This document shows positions 50,038 to 58,211 of a stretch of DNA of 64,000 bases, one piece after another. The notes below the pieces were generated by a model. The model made no database searches. It was not told the origin of the DNA and saw only the letters and a program-made list of their open reading frames with translations. Numbering within the stretch: position 1 is the first letter of the stretch; each line of letters begins with the position of its first letter. The position numbers were made by a program, and so were the translations under genes. The stretch spans positions 1-64,000 of the forward strand of contig JANINJ010000042.1 of assembly GCA_024508855.1 (NCBI GenBank), given 5' to 3'. The DNA comes from Xanthobacteraceae bacterium. GTDB lineage: Bacteria > Pseudomonadota > Alphaproteobacteria > Rhizobiales > Xanthobacteraceae.

Positions 50038-50210
50038 GGTCTGTCTCCTTGCGGTCCCGCCGCGCGGCGGGTCTCAAATCCAAGATTTCACTAGCACAGA
50101 TAGGGCTGTGTAGTCCCCCGGTAAACCACCCATTTGTGATGATCAGCCGGCGTTGCTGCATGGTAGCTTCGCGAAACGGGACGATGCGACGCCAGCTACC
50201 GGATTACTTC

Positions 50211-51047
50211 ATGCGTGCCTTTTCCGGTTTCATTTTCGCGGCTCTGCTGATGGCGACGCCGGCGATTGCCGCGCCGTCGGCCCCGGAACGCGTCGACATT
50301 CCGCGGCCGAGCGGCGCCTTGCACGCACTGCTTTACAAGCCGGACGGCAACGGCCCGTTTCCCACAGTGATCGCGCTGCACGATTGCAGCGGATTGACCG
50401 GACACGACGGCCGGCTGCTGCCGCGCTATCACGACTGGATGGGACAATTGCTGAAGGGGGGCAACGCGGTCCTGTTCCCCGATAGCTACGGATCGCGCAA
50501 CGTCGGTGCGCAATGCCACGCGAAGGAACGCAAGGTGCTGGCGCGGCGCGAACGCGTTGCCGACGTGCTCACGTCGCGGCAGTGGCTGCTGGAACAGCCG
50601 TGGGTATCGCGCGAGCATATCGGGCTGGTCGGCTGGGCCAACGGCGCAAGCGCGTTGCTATGGGCGGTGCGGCCGCAACTGGCACCGCATATGCTGTCGC
50701 CGGATTTCCGTTCCGCCGTCGCGTTCTATCCGGATTGCCGGATGTCGGCGCGGCTGGGCTGGAGCACGCGGGTGCCGACGCTGCTGATGATCGGCGCCAA
50801 GGATGAAACCAGTTCACCGGCCGCATGTCGCGAGATGATCGAGGATGCGCGCGGCCGCAGCGCGCTGGCCCGCATCGTGGTCTATCCCGGCGCCGACCAT
50901 GCGTTCGATCATCCGAACGATCCACGCCATGCGCTGGCGGCGGCGCCGGGCGCAGCGTTGCCCGCTTCTGCGCGCGCGGCGCGGACTTGGGACCACGAAG
51001 CGCACGCCAATTCAGAGAAACGCTTGATGGAATGGCTGGCGCGATGA
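50211..51047 (+). CDS. Secreted dienelactone hydrolase-like protein, nucleophile replaced by Ala
   Basis: A 278-residue alpha/beta-hydrolase of the dienelactone hydrolase family with a signal peptide (MRAFSGFIFAALLMATPAIA). The fold is clear from VIALHDCSGLTG, LFPDSYGSRN, VGWANGASALLW, LLMIGAKDETSS and YPGADHAFDHP. The nucleophile elbow reads G-W-A-N-G, with Ala where Ser or Cys is expected. The Asp and His of the triad are kept. It may therefore be non-catalytic. The start could also be ATG 50184. Function unknown. Confidence 0.78.
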   Translation: MRAFSGFIFAALLMATPAIAAPSAPERVDIPRPSGALHALLYKPDGNGPFPTVIALHDCSGLTGHDGRLLPRYHDWMGQLLKGGNAVLFPDSYGSRNVGAQCHAKERKVLARRERVADVLTSRQWLLEQPWVSREHIGLVGWANGASALLWAVRPQLAPHMLSPDFRSAVAFYPDCRMSARLGWSTRVPTLLMIGAKDETSSPAACREMIEDARGRSALARIVVYPGADHAFDHPNDPRHALAAAPGAALPASARAARTWDHEAHANSEKRLMEWLAR

Positions 51048-51083
51048 CCGATCCGCGGCGTTGCCGCGCATCGATCGAGCGCA

Positions 51084-53246
51084 TCAGTGTCCCATGCCGG
51101 GCATCACGACACCGTTGTAGATGTCGGGATTGGGCTCGCCGTCCACGATCAGCATTCCCGCCAGCCCGCGTTCCGCGCGCGCGAGGGCGTGATCGACAAT
51201 GGTGTAGTTGCCCGGCACTTCGAGCTTGAACTCCGTAATCACCGCGCCGCCCGGCGGCACCGTCACGGTCTGGATGCCCTGCAGCGGCGGGCTCAGTACG
51301 CCGCCGAGATTGTAGACCCGGTCGAACATCTCGCCGATGACATGGAATGCCGAGGTGAAGTTGGGGCCGCCGACGCCGAAATACATCCGCACGGTTTCGC
51401 CGACCTTGGCATGCAGCGGATGCAGCTTGGTGATGGCGCCGACCGAGCCGTTGAAGACGAAATATTCCGGCCGCTCATTGAGCAGTTTCTCGACGCTGAA
51501 CTCCTGGCTGCCGTGCTGGCCGTAGGGCGCATCGGTGTAGATCTCGCCCTGCATGATATAGAACTCATGATCGACCGGCGGCAGGCCGCCCTCCGGTTCG
51601 ACCAGGATCATGCCGTACATGCCGTTCGCGATGTGTTCGGCGACCATCGGCGTGGCGCAGTGATAGACGTAGAGGCCCGGGATCAGCGCCTTGAACGTCA
51701 TCGATTTTTCCTTGCCGGGATCGACCTGCAAGGCGGCGGCGCCGCCTCCGGGGCCGGTTGCAGCGTGGAAGTCGACCGAATGGATCATGTTGCTGTCGGC
51801 CGAATTCTTCAGATGCACATCCACGGTGTCGCCGACGCGCACGCGCACGAACGGGCCCGGCACCTTGCCGTTGAAGGTCCAGTAGCCGAACGTGGTGCCT
51901 TCCGCGAGGCGGCCTTCCATCTCGACCGTGAACAAATCGAGCCGCACCGTCTTGGGATCGCGCTTTCCGATCGGCGGCGGCAGGTCGGCAGGATCGCGCG
52001 AGATATCGGCCTCGACCACGGTCTGCGGCGCCGGCGTCGATGTCACCAAAAACTGCCCCTCCATGCCGGCGAGCCGGTGGCCGGGAACATCGCAGTAGTA
52101 GAGAAAGTCGCCGGCCTTGGTGGCGCGGAATACGATGCTGGTGCTGGCGCCCTTGCTGATGACGCGTGGCGACCGTGCATCCTGATCGGGAAAGACGATG
52201 TCGTGCTCGGTGCCTTCGCCGTTGATGAGCGTGATCTGCACGACCTGGCCTTCGACGGCGGTGAGGATCGGATTGGCCTTGCCATCGATCGTGCCGCCGA
52301 CGCCGAGGAACACCATCTTTCCATCCGCGATGCCCGAGCGCAGCGTGTACTTGGCGTCGGAGAGATATGCCACTGCCGGGCGCGCCGCGTTCTGCTGCGT
52401 CGAAGGCGCAGCAGCAGCCGGCCCAGGCGCCGGATTTGCTGCAGCGGCGGGTGCCGCGGCAGCCGCGGGCGCGCCGGCGCCGGACGAGGCGAGGAAGGCG
52501 ATCACGTCGGTGCGCTCGTCGTTGGTCTTCAGTCCCGGGAACGGCATCTTGTTGCCGGGCACGACCTTCTGCGGATCGAGCAGATAGGTATCGAGTTTCT
52601 CCGGCGTCCAGGTGATGCCGCTCTGCTTCATCGCCGGCGAGAAACTGTAGTTGGCGACTTCGCCCGCCTTGCTTCCGATAATGCCGGCAAGGCTCGGCCC
52701 CAGCATGTTCTTGCCCGGCTGGACCGAATGACAGGCCTGACATTTCTTGAACACCTGCCGGCCGTGCGCGACATCGCCTTCGACGCTGGCCATTTTCGTT
52801 GCAGGAGCAGCGGCGGGCGTTGCAGCCGGAGCCGCCTTGGGTGCGGGGGCCTGCGCCTGGGTTTGCGCCATCTGCATTGTATGAGCGTGGGCGGGCGGAG
52901 GCGCGGCCTTCGCCGTCGCATCGTTTGCAGCGGGCGGCGTTGACGATGGCTTCGCGGCTGCCGGTGCCGCGGGCTCGGCTTTCGCAGCCGGTTGCGGCGT
53001 CGGCGCGGCGTGCATCGCCATTTTCGTGTGGTCCGCGGCCTTTGTCGTGTCGGCAGTCTTGGGTTGCTCCTTCGCGGTCGCGGCCGGTGACGGTTCGGCC
53101 CTCGCGCTGGCTTCCGATTGCGTGGCCGGTGCAGTTGGCTGGCCTTGCGACCACGCTGCATATCCGGCGAGACCGAGGAGGAGGGCCACGCCCACCGTTC
53201 CCGGAAGCCAGTTCTTCAAGCTCGAGCGATCAGAATCGGAAGCCAT
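51084..53246 (-). CDS. nirK: Copper nitrite reductase with N-terminal cytochrome c and cupredoxin domains
   Basis: Reduces nitrite to nitric oxide in the periplasm. The 720-residue protein has five parts. A membrane anchor or signal (about 12-32) leads into an Ala/Pro/Lys-rich linker (33-150). A class I cytochrome c (about 155-250) has CQACH at 168-172 and Met in GNKMPFPG. A cupredoxin domain (about 300-400) has type 1 copper ligands His in TEHDIVF and Cys, His, Met in YYCDVPGHRLAGMEG. The NirK core (about 415-715) keeps every ligand: MIHSVDFH, YHCATPMVAEHIANGM (His529, Cys530), FHVIGE and VDHALA. An FNR-like site lies about 60 bases upstream. All three redox modules look functional. Confidence 0.92.
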   Translation of the reverse strand: MASDSDRSSLKNWLPGTVGVALLLGLAGYAAWSQGQPTAPATQSEASARAEPSPAATAKEQPKTADTTKAADHTKMAMHAAPTPQPAAKAEPAAPAAAKPSSTPPAANDATAKAAPPPAHAHTMQMAQTQAQAPAPKAAPAATPAAAPATKMASVEGDVAHGRQVFKKCQACHSVQPGKNMLGPSLAGIIGSKAGEVANYSFSPAMKQSGITWTPEKLDTYLLDPQKVVPGNKMPFPGLKTNDERTDVIAFLASSGAGAPAAAAAPAAAANPAPGPAAAAPSTQQNAARPAVAYLSDAKYTLRSGIADGKMVFLGVGGTIDGKANPILTAVEGQVVQITLINGEGTEHDIVFPDQDARSPRVISKGASTSIVFRATKAGDFLYYCDVPGHRLAGMEGQFLVTSTPAPQTVVEADISRDPADLPPPIGKRDPKTVRLDLFTVEMEGRLAEGTTFGYWTFNGKVPGPFVRVRVGDTVDVHLKNSADSNMIHSVDFHAATGPGGGAAALQVDPGKEKSMTFKALIPGLYVYHCATPMVAEHIANGMYGMILVEPEGGLPPVDHEFYIMQGEIYTDAPYGQHGSQEFSVEKLLNERPEYFVFNGSVGAITKLHPLHAKVGETVRMYFGVGGPNFTSAFHVIGEMFDRVYNLGGVLSPPLQGIQTVTVPPGGAVITEFKLEVPGNYTIVDHALARAERGLAGMLIVDGEPNPDIYNGVVMPGMGH

Positions 53247-53305
53247 TTGCGCACCTGCACAGTTGCGGTCGACGACGATTCGCGTCCGGCCGGAAGGCCG
53301 CGCGA

Positions 53306-53319
53306 TTGACGCGGCTCAG
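53306..53319 (-). promoter_or_regulatory. FNR/NnrR-like operator upstream of nirK
   Basis: On the plus strand TTGA-CGCGGC-TCAG, differing from the TTGA-N6-TCAA consensus by one base. Its centre is about 66 bases before the nirK start, a plausible distance for activation by an NnrR- or FixK-type regulator. Short motif, so chance is possible. Confidence 0.45.
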
Positions 53320-53394
53320 CGTGCCGCGACTAACCTGACTCTATGGGTTTTCGCCTGATTCAGGTTTGCGCCCGAACAACGTCGCCGGGTGCGT

Positions 53395-55002
53395 TTAAAA
53401 TAAATTGCCCTGATCGGCAGGCTTGGTGGCGCGCTTCGGTGCAGGTTTCGTGCGCTCGGACGCCGAGGATGACGTTGGTGTGACGCGGTCGCCGTCGGCG
53501 GTCGCGGCGACGCGGCCGTCGGCGAATTCCAGCGTCAGGTGTGCGCCGGATGCAACGGACTCCGCCGTGCGAAGGGCATGGCCCTGCTCGTCGCGCACCA
53601 GCGCGAAGCCGCGCGTCAGCACGCTCTTGTAGGAGAGCGCCGACAGCAATTGTCCGGAATGCGCAATGCGCGCGTCGTGGCGCTGGATCAGGGTCACCAG
53701 CGCGCGCCGCGCGCGCTCGGCGAGGCGTAGCGTGCGCTCATGGTCGCGTGCGATCTGGTTGCGTTGCGCCTGCGCGTTGGCGAGCTTGGACGCCTGCAGG
53801 CGAATGGCCAGCCCGCTGAAGCGTTCGCGGCGATGGCGCAGCACCACCTGCGTGCCACGCATCAACCGCGCGCCGGTGGCGCCGACGGTCTGCTTGGCAT
53901 GCGCGACCTGCGCCCGCAGCACCTGCAGGGTGAGGCCGCCGCTTACTTGCGTGAAGCGGCGATGATGCGCCTGGGTGTTGGCTTTCAGCGCGCGCGGCAA
54001 TCCCGTCGTCGCCGCATCAAGCCGCTGGCGCGGGATCGCCAGCACGTCGCCGGCGGACGGCAGCGCGCGGACCAGACCGCGCAGTTCGTTGCGGCGATGA
54101 TCCTGTTCGCGCTGCCAGCACAGCATGGCGCGGCGCGCGAAGCCCGTGATCTCGACGAATAGTTCGGCACGCACCGGCACCGCCATCTCGGCGGCGGCGG
54201 TCGGCGTCGGCGCGCGTTTGTCGGAGACGAAATCGATCAGCGTGATGTCGGTCTCGTGACCGACCGCCGAAATCAGCGGGATCATGCTTTCCGCCGCGGC
54301 ACGCACCACGATCTCCTCGTTGAACGACCACAGGTCTTCCAGCGAGCCGCCGCCGCGCGCGACGATCAGCAGGTCGGGCCGCGGAATCTTGCCGCCTTCC
54401 TCCAGCGCATTGAAGCCGTGGATCGCGGCGGCGATCTGCTCCGCCGAGCCTTCGCCCTGCACGCGCACCGGCCACACCAGCACGTGACGCGGAAAACGGT
54501 CCTCGAGCCGGTGCAGGATGTCGCGGATCACCGCGCCGGTGGGCGAGGTGACGACACCGATCACTTCCGGCAGGTAAGGCAGAAGCTGCTTGCGCGCTTC
54601 GTCGAACAGGCCTTCGGCGGCCAGTTTCTTCTTGCGCTCCTCCATCAAGGCCATCAGCGCGCCGACGCCGGCGGGCTCCAGCGCCTCGATGACGATCTGG
54701 TACTTCGACGAGCCGGGATAGGTGGTCAGCTTGCCGGTGGCGATGACCTCGAGGCCTTCCTGCGGCCGGAAGCGCATGCGGCCGTGCACGCCCTTCCAGA
54801 TCACCGCCTCGATCTTCGCGGACTGGTCCTTCAGCGCGAAATAGCAGTGGCCGGAGGAATGCGGCCCGCGAAAGCCGGAAATCTCGCCGCGCACCCGCAC
54901 ATGGCCGTAGGCGTCCTCCACCGTCCGCTTGAGCGCGGAGGAGAGTTCTGAAACGGTGAATTCGGGCGAATTCGGCAATACTTGTGCGGAGCTTGTGGCC
55001 AT
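53395..55002 (-). CDS. xseA: XseA, exodeoxyribonuclease VII large subunit
   Basis: Large subunit of exonuclease VII, which degrades single-stranded DNA. The 535-residue protein has an N-terminal OB-fold ([46 protein letters not shown]), then [13 protein letters not shown]-type and [20 protein letters not shown] motifs. A coiled-coil region and the conserved C-terminal [18 protein letters not shown] follow. A lysine/proline-rich tail ends the protein. xseB is not in the window. It is divergent from purD. Confidence 0.94.
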   Translation of the reverse strand: MATSSAQVLPNSPEFTVSELSSALKRTVEDAYGHVRVRGEISGFRGPHSSGHCYFALKDQSAKIEAVIWKGVHGRMRFRPQEGLEVIATGKLTTYPGSSKYQIVIEALEPAGVGALMALMEERKKKLAAEGLFDEARKQLLPYLPEVIGVVTSPTGAVIRDILHRLEDRFPRHVLVWPVRVQGEGSAEQIAAAIHGFNALEEGGKIPRPDLLIVARGGGSLEDLWSFNEEIVVRAAAESMIPLISAVGHETDITLIDFVSDKRAPTPTAAAEMAVPVRAELFVEITGFARRAMLCWQREQDHRRNELRGLVRALPSAGDVLAIPRQRLDAATTGLPRALKANTQAHHRRFTQVSGGLTLQVLRAQVAHAKQTVGATGARLMRGTQVVLRHRRERFSGLAIRLQASKLANAQAQRNQIARDHERTLRLAERARRALVTLIQRHDARIAHSGQLLSALSYKSVLTRGFALVRDEQGHALRTAESVASGAHLTLEFADGRVAATADGDRVTPTSSSASERTKPAPKRATKPADQGNLF

Positions 55003-55083
55003 CTGGTTCCGGTCTGTTGCGTGTTCGCATTACCATGCTAAACCGCTTCGAAACCACCGAAAATCCCGGATTGGCCGTTATTC

Positions 55084-56364
55084 ATGAACATTCTTGTGCT
55101 GGGCTCTGGCGGCCGCGAACATGCGCTGTGCTGGAAAATCGCGGCGTCGCCGCTCGTCACCAAATTGTGGTGCGCGCCGGGCAACGCCGGCATCGCGCAG
55201 GACGCCGAATGCGTCGCGCTCGACGTCACCGACCATGCGGCGGTGATCTCGTTCTGCCGCGCCAATAAGATGGATCTGGTGGTGGTCGGTCCCGATGCGC
55301 TGATCGCAGCGGGGATCGTCGACGATCTCACCGCGGCGGGCTTCAAGACGTTCGGTCCCACGAAGGCGGCGGGGCGGCTGGAGAGTTCGAAAAGTTTCAC
55401 CAAGCAGCTTTGCCGCGACAATAATATTCCGACCGCCGCCTACGCGCATTTCACCGATGCGGAGCAGGCGAAGGCCTATATCCGCGAACAGGGCGCGCCG
55501 ATCGTGGTCAAGGCCGACGGGCTTGCGGCCGGCAAGGGCGTCGTCGTCGCGATGACGCTTCAGGAGGCGCTCGACGCCGTCGACATGATGTTCGGCGGCG
55601 GGTTCGGCGAGGCCGGCGCGGAAGTCGTGGTCGAGGAGTTCATGCAGGGCGAGGAGGCCTCGTTCTTCGCGCTGTGCGATGGCGATCATGCGCTGCCGCT
55701 GGCGACCGCGCAGGATCACAAGCGCGCCTACGACGGCGACAAGGGCCCGAACACCGGCGGCATGGGCGCGTACTCGCCCGCGCCGGTGATGACCGATGCG
55801 ATGAACGCGCGTGTCATGAACGAGATGGTGATGCCGACGCTGCGCGCGCTGAAGGCGATGGGGACGCCGTACAAGGGCGTGCTCTATGCCGGCGTGATGA
55901 TCACCGCACAGGGGCCGAAGCTGGTCGAATATAATGCGCGTTTCGGCGATCCGGAATGCCAGGTGCTGATGATCCGCATGATGTCGGATATCGTGCCTGC
56001 GTTGCTTGCATCGGTGGACGGCCAGTTGCAGCACTTCGATCTGCGCTGGTATCCCGAACCCACGCTCACCGTCATCATGGCGACCAAGGGCTATCCGGGC
56101 GATTACGGCAAAGGCTCGCGCATCGAGGGACTGCAAGACGCCGCGAAAGTCGAGGGCGTCGAAATCTTCCACGCCGGAACCAAGCGCGTCGATGGCTATA
56201 TCGTCGCCAATGGCGGCCGTGTGTTGAACGTCTGTGCGTCGGGCAAGACGGTGAAGGAAGCGCAGGCGCGCGCCTATCAAGCCGTCGATCGCATCAACTG
56301 GCCGGAAGGTTTTTGCCGGCGCGATATCGGCTGGCAGGCGGTGAAGCGGGAACAGACGACGTAA
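55084..56364 (+). CDS. purD: PurD, phosphoribosylamine-glycine ligase
   Basis: Second step of purine synthesis. The 426-residue ATP-grasp enzyme starts [18 protein letters not shown] and contains [57 protein letters not shown] and [14 protein letters not shown]. The start is ATG 55084. It is divergent from xseA and followed by a palindromic repeat. Confidence 0.97.
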   Translation: MNILVLGSGGREHALCWKIAASPLVTKLWCAPGNAGIAQDAECVALDVTDHAAVISFCRANKMDLVVVGPDALIAAGIVDDLTAAGFKTFGPTKAAGRLESSKSFTKQLCRDNNIPTAAYAHFTDAEQAKAYIREQGAPIVVKADGLAAGKGVVVAMTLQEALDAVDMMFGGGFGEAGAEVVVEEFMQGEEASFFALCDGDHALPLATAQDHKRAYDGDKGPNTGGMGAYSPAPVMTDAMNARVMNEMVMPTLRALKAMGTPYKGVLYAGVMITAQGPKLVEYNARFGDPECQVLMIRMMSDIVPALLASVDGQLQHFDLRWYPEPTLTVIMATKGYPGDYGKGSRIEGLQDAAKVEGVEIFHAGTKRVDGYIVANGGRVLNVCASGKTVKEAQARAYQAVDRINWPEGFCRRDIGWQAVKREQTT

Positions 56365-56369
56365 TTTCA

Positions 56370-56497
56370 CGTCGTCCCCGCGAAGGCGGGGACCCATACG
56401 CCGTGTCGTGGATGGTTAGAAAAAGTCGTTTATTGTTGCCTTCTTGATCCACAACGAAGTCCAGGGGTTATGGGTCCCCGCCTGCGCGGGGACGACG
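56370..56497. repeat. Inverted-repeat element after purD
   Basis: Two arms, CGTCGTCCCCGCG...CGGGGACCCATA and TATGGGTCCCCGCC...GCGGGGACGACG, lie about 70 bases apart and are nearly complementary. Each arm also folds on itself (GTCCCCGC / GCGGGGAC). It probably ends purD transcription. Confidence 0.7.
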
Positions 56498-56513
56498 AAG
56501 GAGATTGTAATCG

Positions 56514-57419
56514 ATGCCCGATCTCGCCGACCTGTTTCCCGGTTACAAATCCGAATGGATCAATACGCGCTCCGGCCGCATCTTTGCGCGGATCGGCGGC
56601 AACGGGCCGCCGCTGCTGTTGCTGCACGGCTTTTCCGAAACCCACGTGATGTGGCATCGCGTGGCGCCGCAACTGGCGGAACGCTTCACGGTGATTATCG
56701 CCGATCTGCCGGGCTATGGCTGGTCCGACATGCCGGAGAGCGACGAGCAGCACACGCCCTACGCCAAGCGCGCGATGGCGAAGACGCTGGTGGAGGCGAT
56801 GGAGCAACTCGGCCATGTGCATTTCGCGCTCGCCGGGCACGATCGCGGCGGCCGCGTCAGCTATCGCCTTGCGCTCGATCATCCGGGGCGGCTGTCGAAA
56901 CTTGCGGTGCTCGATATCCTGCCGACCTATGATTACTGGGAGCGGATGGACTGGCGCTATGCGCTGAAGATCTATCACTGGACGTTTCTGGCGCAGCCCA
57001 ATCCGCTGCCGGAAACGCTGATCCTCGGCAGCCCGGATTTTTTCCTCAAGCAGAAGATGGCGAGCCAGACGAAATCGAAGACGCTCGACGCCATCGACCG
57101 GCACGCGCTGGAGCATTATCTCGCGCCGTTCCGCGATCCTTCGCGCGTGCATGCGATGTGCGAGGACTATCGCGCGGGCGCGGGTGCCGACTACACGTAT
57201 GACAAGGCGGATCACGACGCCGGCAACAAGATCACCATTCCGCTGCTGGCGCTGTGGGGCGACGTCGGCATCGCGACGGCTGCGGCGACGCCGCTCGACA
57301 CCTGGAAGACCTGGGCCACCGATGTGCGCGGCATGCCGATCGACAGCGGGCACTTTCTTTGCGAGGAAAATCCTGACGCGACGGCCAAGGCGCTGCTGGA
57401 GTTTTTCAGCGCCCAATGA
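56514..57419 (+). CDS. Haloacetate (fluoroacetate) dehalogenase
   Basis: Alpha/beta-hydrolase that removes halide from haloacetates. The 301-residue protein matches the R. palustris fluoroacetate dehalogenase as I remember it, at the same residue numbers. Nucleophile Asp110 and carboxylate-binding Arg111 and Arg114 are in GHDRGGR. Asp134 is in VLDILP. The halide pocket is His155, Trp156 (KIYHWTF) and Tyr219 (EDYRAGA). The catalytic base is His280 (DSGHFLC). The oxyanion region is [10 protein letters not shown]. This set makes defluorination plausible. It is a single gene flanked by repeats on both sides. Confidence 0.92.
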   Translation: MPDLADLFPGYKSEWINTRSGRIFARIGGNGPPLLLLHGFSETHVMWHRVAPQLAERFTVIIADLPGYGWSDMPESDEQHTPYAKRAMAKTLVEAMEQLGHVHFALAGHDRGGRVSYRLALDHPGRLSKLAVLDILPTYDYWERMDWRYALKIYHWTFLAQPNPLPETLILGSPDFFLKQKMASQTKSKTLDAIDRHALEHYLAPFRDPSRVHAMCEDYRAGAGADYTYDKADHDAGNKITIPLLALWGDVGIATAAATPLDTWKTWATDVRGMPIDSGHFLCEENPDATAKALLEFFSAQ

Positions 57420-57446
57420 CGCTGAGAGGCGGAGTGCTTCAGTATT

Positions 57447-57537
57447 CGTCATGGCCGGATTTATTCCGGCCATCCACGTCTTTTTTGGCCGCGGCGTCGT
57501 TAATACGTGGATGGCCGGGACAAGCCCGGCCATGACG
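57447..57537. repeat. Palindromic repeat, CGTCATG family, copy 2
   Basis: CGTCATGGCCGGATTTATTCCGGCCATCCACGTC... closed by TACGTGGATGGCCGGGACAAGCCCGGCCATGACG; the outer ends and inner hairpins are complementary. It lies between the convergent dehalogenase and tadA genes. The family was described under copy 1. Confidence 0.75.
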
Positions 57538-57601
57538 AGTGGTAGACGAGGGGACAATCTGACTAACGGGATTTTGCGTGATGTTCTGAGTACATGACCC
57601 G

Positions 57602-58048
57602 TCACCGCCGCGCCTTGAAAAACTCCCGCAACATCGCCGCCGCCTTGTTCTCGCCGACCGAGGGATAGACGTCCGGCGCGTGGTGGCAGGTGGGCGAGGC
57701 GAAGAAGCGCACGCCGGAATCCACCGCGCCGCCCTTGGGGTCGGCCGCGCCGTAATACAGCCGCCGGATCCGCGCGAACGAGATCGCGGCCGCGCACATG
57801 GTGCAGGGCTCCAGCGTAACGTAGAGGTCGCAGTCGATCAGGCGCTCGCTGTCGAGGCGGCGGGCGGCCTCGCGCAGCGCCAGGATTTCGGCATGCGCGG
57901 TGGGGTCGCGGTCGGTCAGGGTGCGGTTGCCGGCGCGGGCGATCACCGCATTGTCACGGACGATGACGCAGCCGATCGGCACTTCGCCGGCTTTTTCGGC
58001 GTTCTCGGCCTGTTCCAGCGCCAGATCCATGAAAGATGCTGCGGTCAT
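57602..58048 (-). CDS. tadA: TadA, tRNA adenosine deaminase
   Basis: Makes inosine at the wobble base of tRNA-Arg. The 148-residue protein has the zinc-site motifs HAEILALREAARR (His, Glu) and PCTMCAAAISFARIRRLYYG (two Cys), the standard TadA pattern. The C-terminus is slightly shorter than E. coli TadA. Start ATG 58048. It is divergent from the pseudouridine synthase gene, with a partial repeat between them. Confidence 0.95.
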   Translation of the reverse strand: MTAASFMDLALEQAENAEKAGEVPIGCVIVRDNAVIARAGNRTLTDRDPTAHAEILALREAARRLDSERLIDCDLYVTLEPCTMCAAAISFARIRRLYYGAADPKGGAVDSGVRFFASPTCHHAPDVYPSVGENKAAAMLREFFKARR

Positions 58049-58090
58049 ACCCCGTTTCTCGCCTCGTTTCTCGCAAAGAACTCTGTTATG

Positions 58091-58139
58091 AGAGCGCCTT
58101 CAGCAAAGTGGATGCCGGTTTTTGCTTGAGAAAGCGCCC
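58091..58139. repeat. Partial palindromic repeat
   Basis: GAGCGCCTTC...AAGTGGATGCCGG...GAGAAAGCGCCC shares the central AAGTGGATGCCGG with the element at 9412. It is a shorter form lacking the second hairpin. Confidence 0.5.
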
Positions 58140-58211
58140 TGGAACGGGGGTGCGCAAACCCGCCCACATCGCTCCACCTGCGATTTCGACGCACACCTGA
58201 CGAGAGCATTC

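Noticed and set aside
51087-52943. A 618-codon plus-strand open frame opposite nirK
   Set aside because: Arg/His-rich sequence with no recognisable motif; nirK on the other strand has complete ligand sets.
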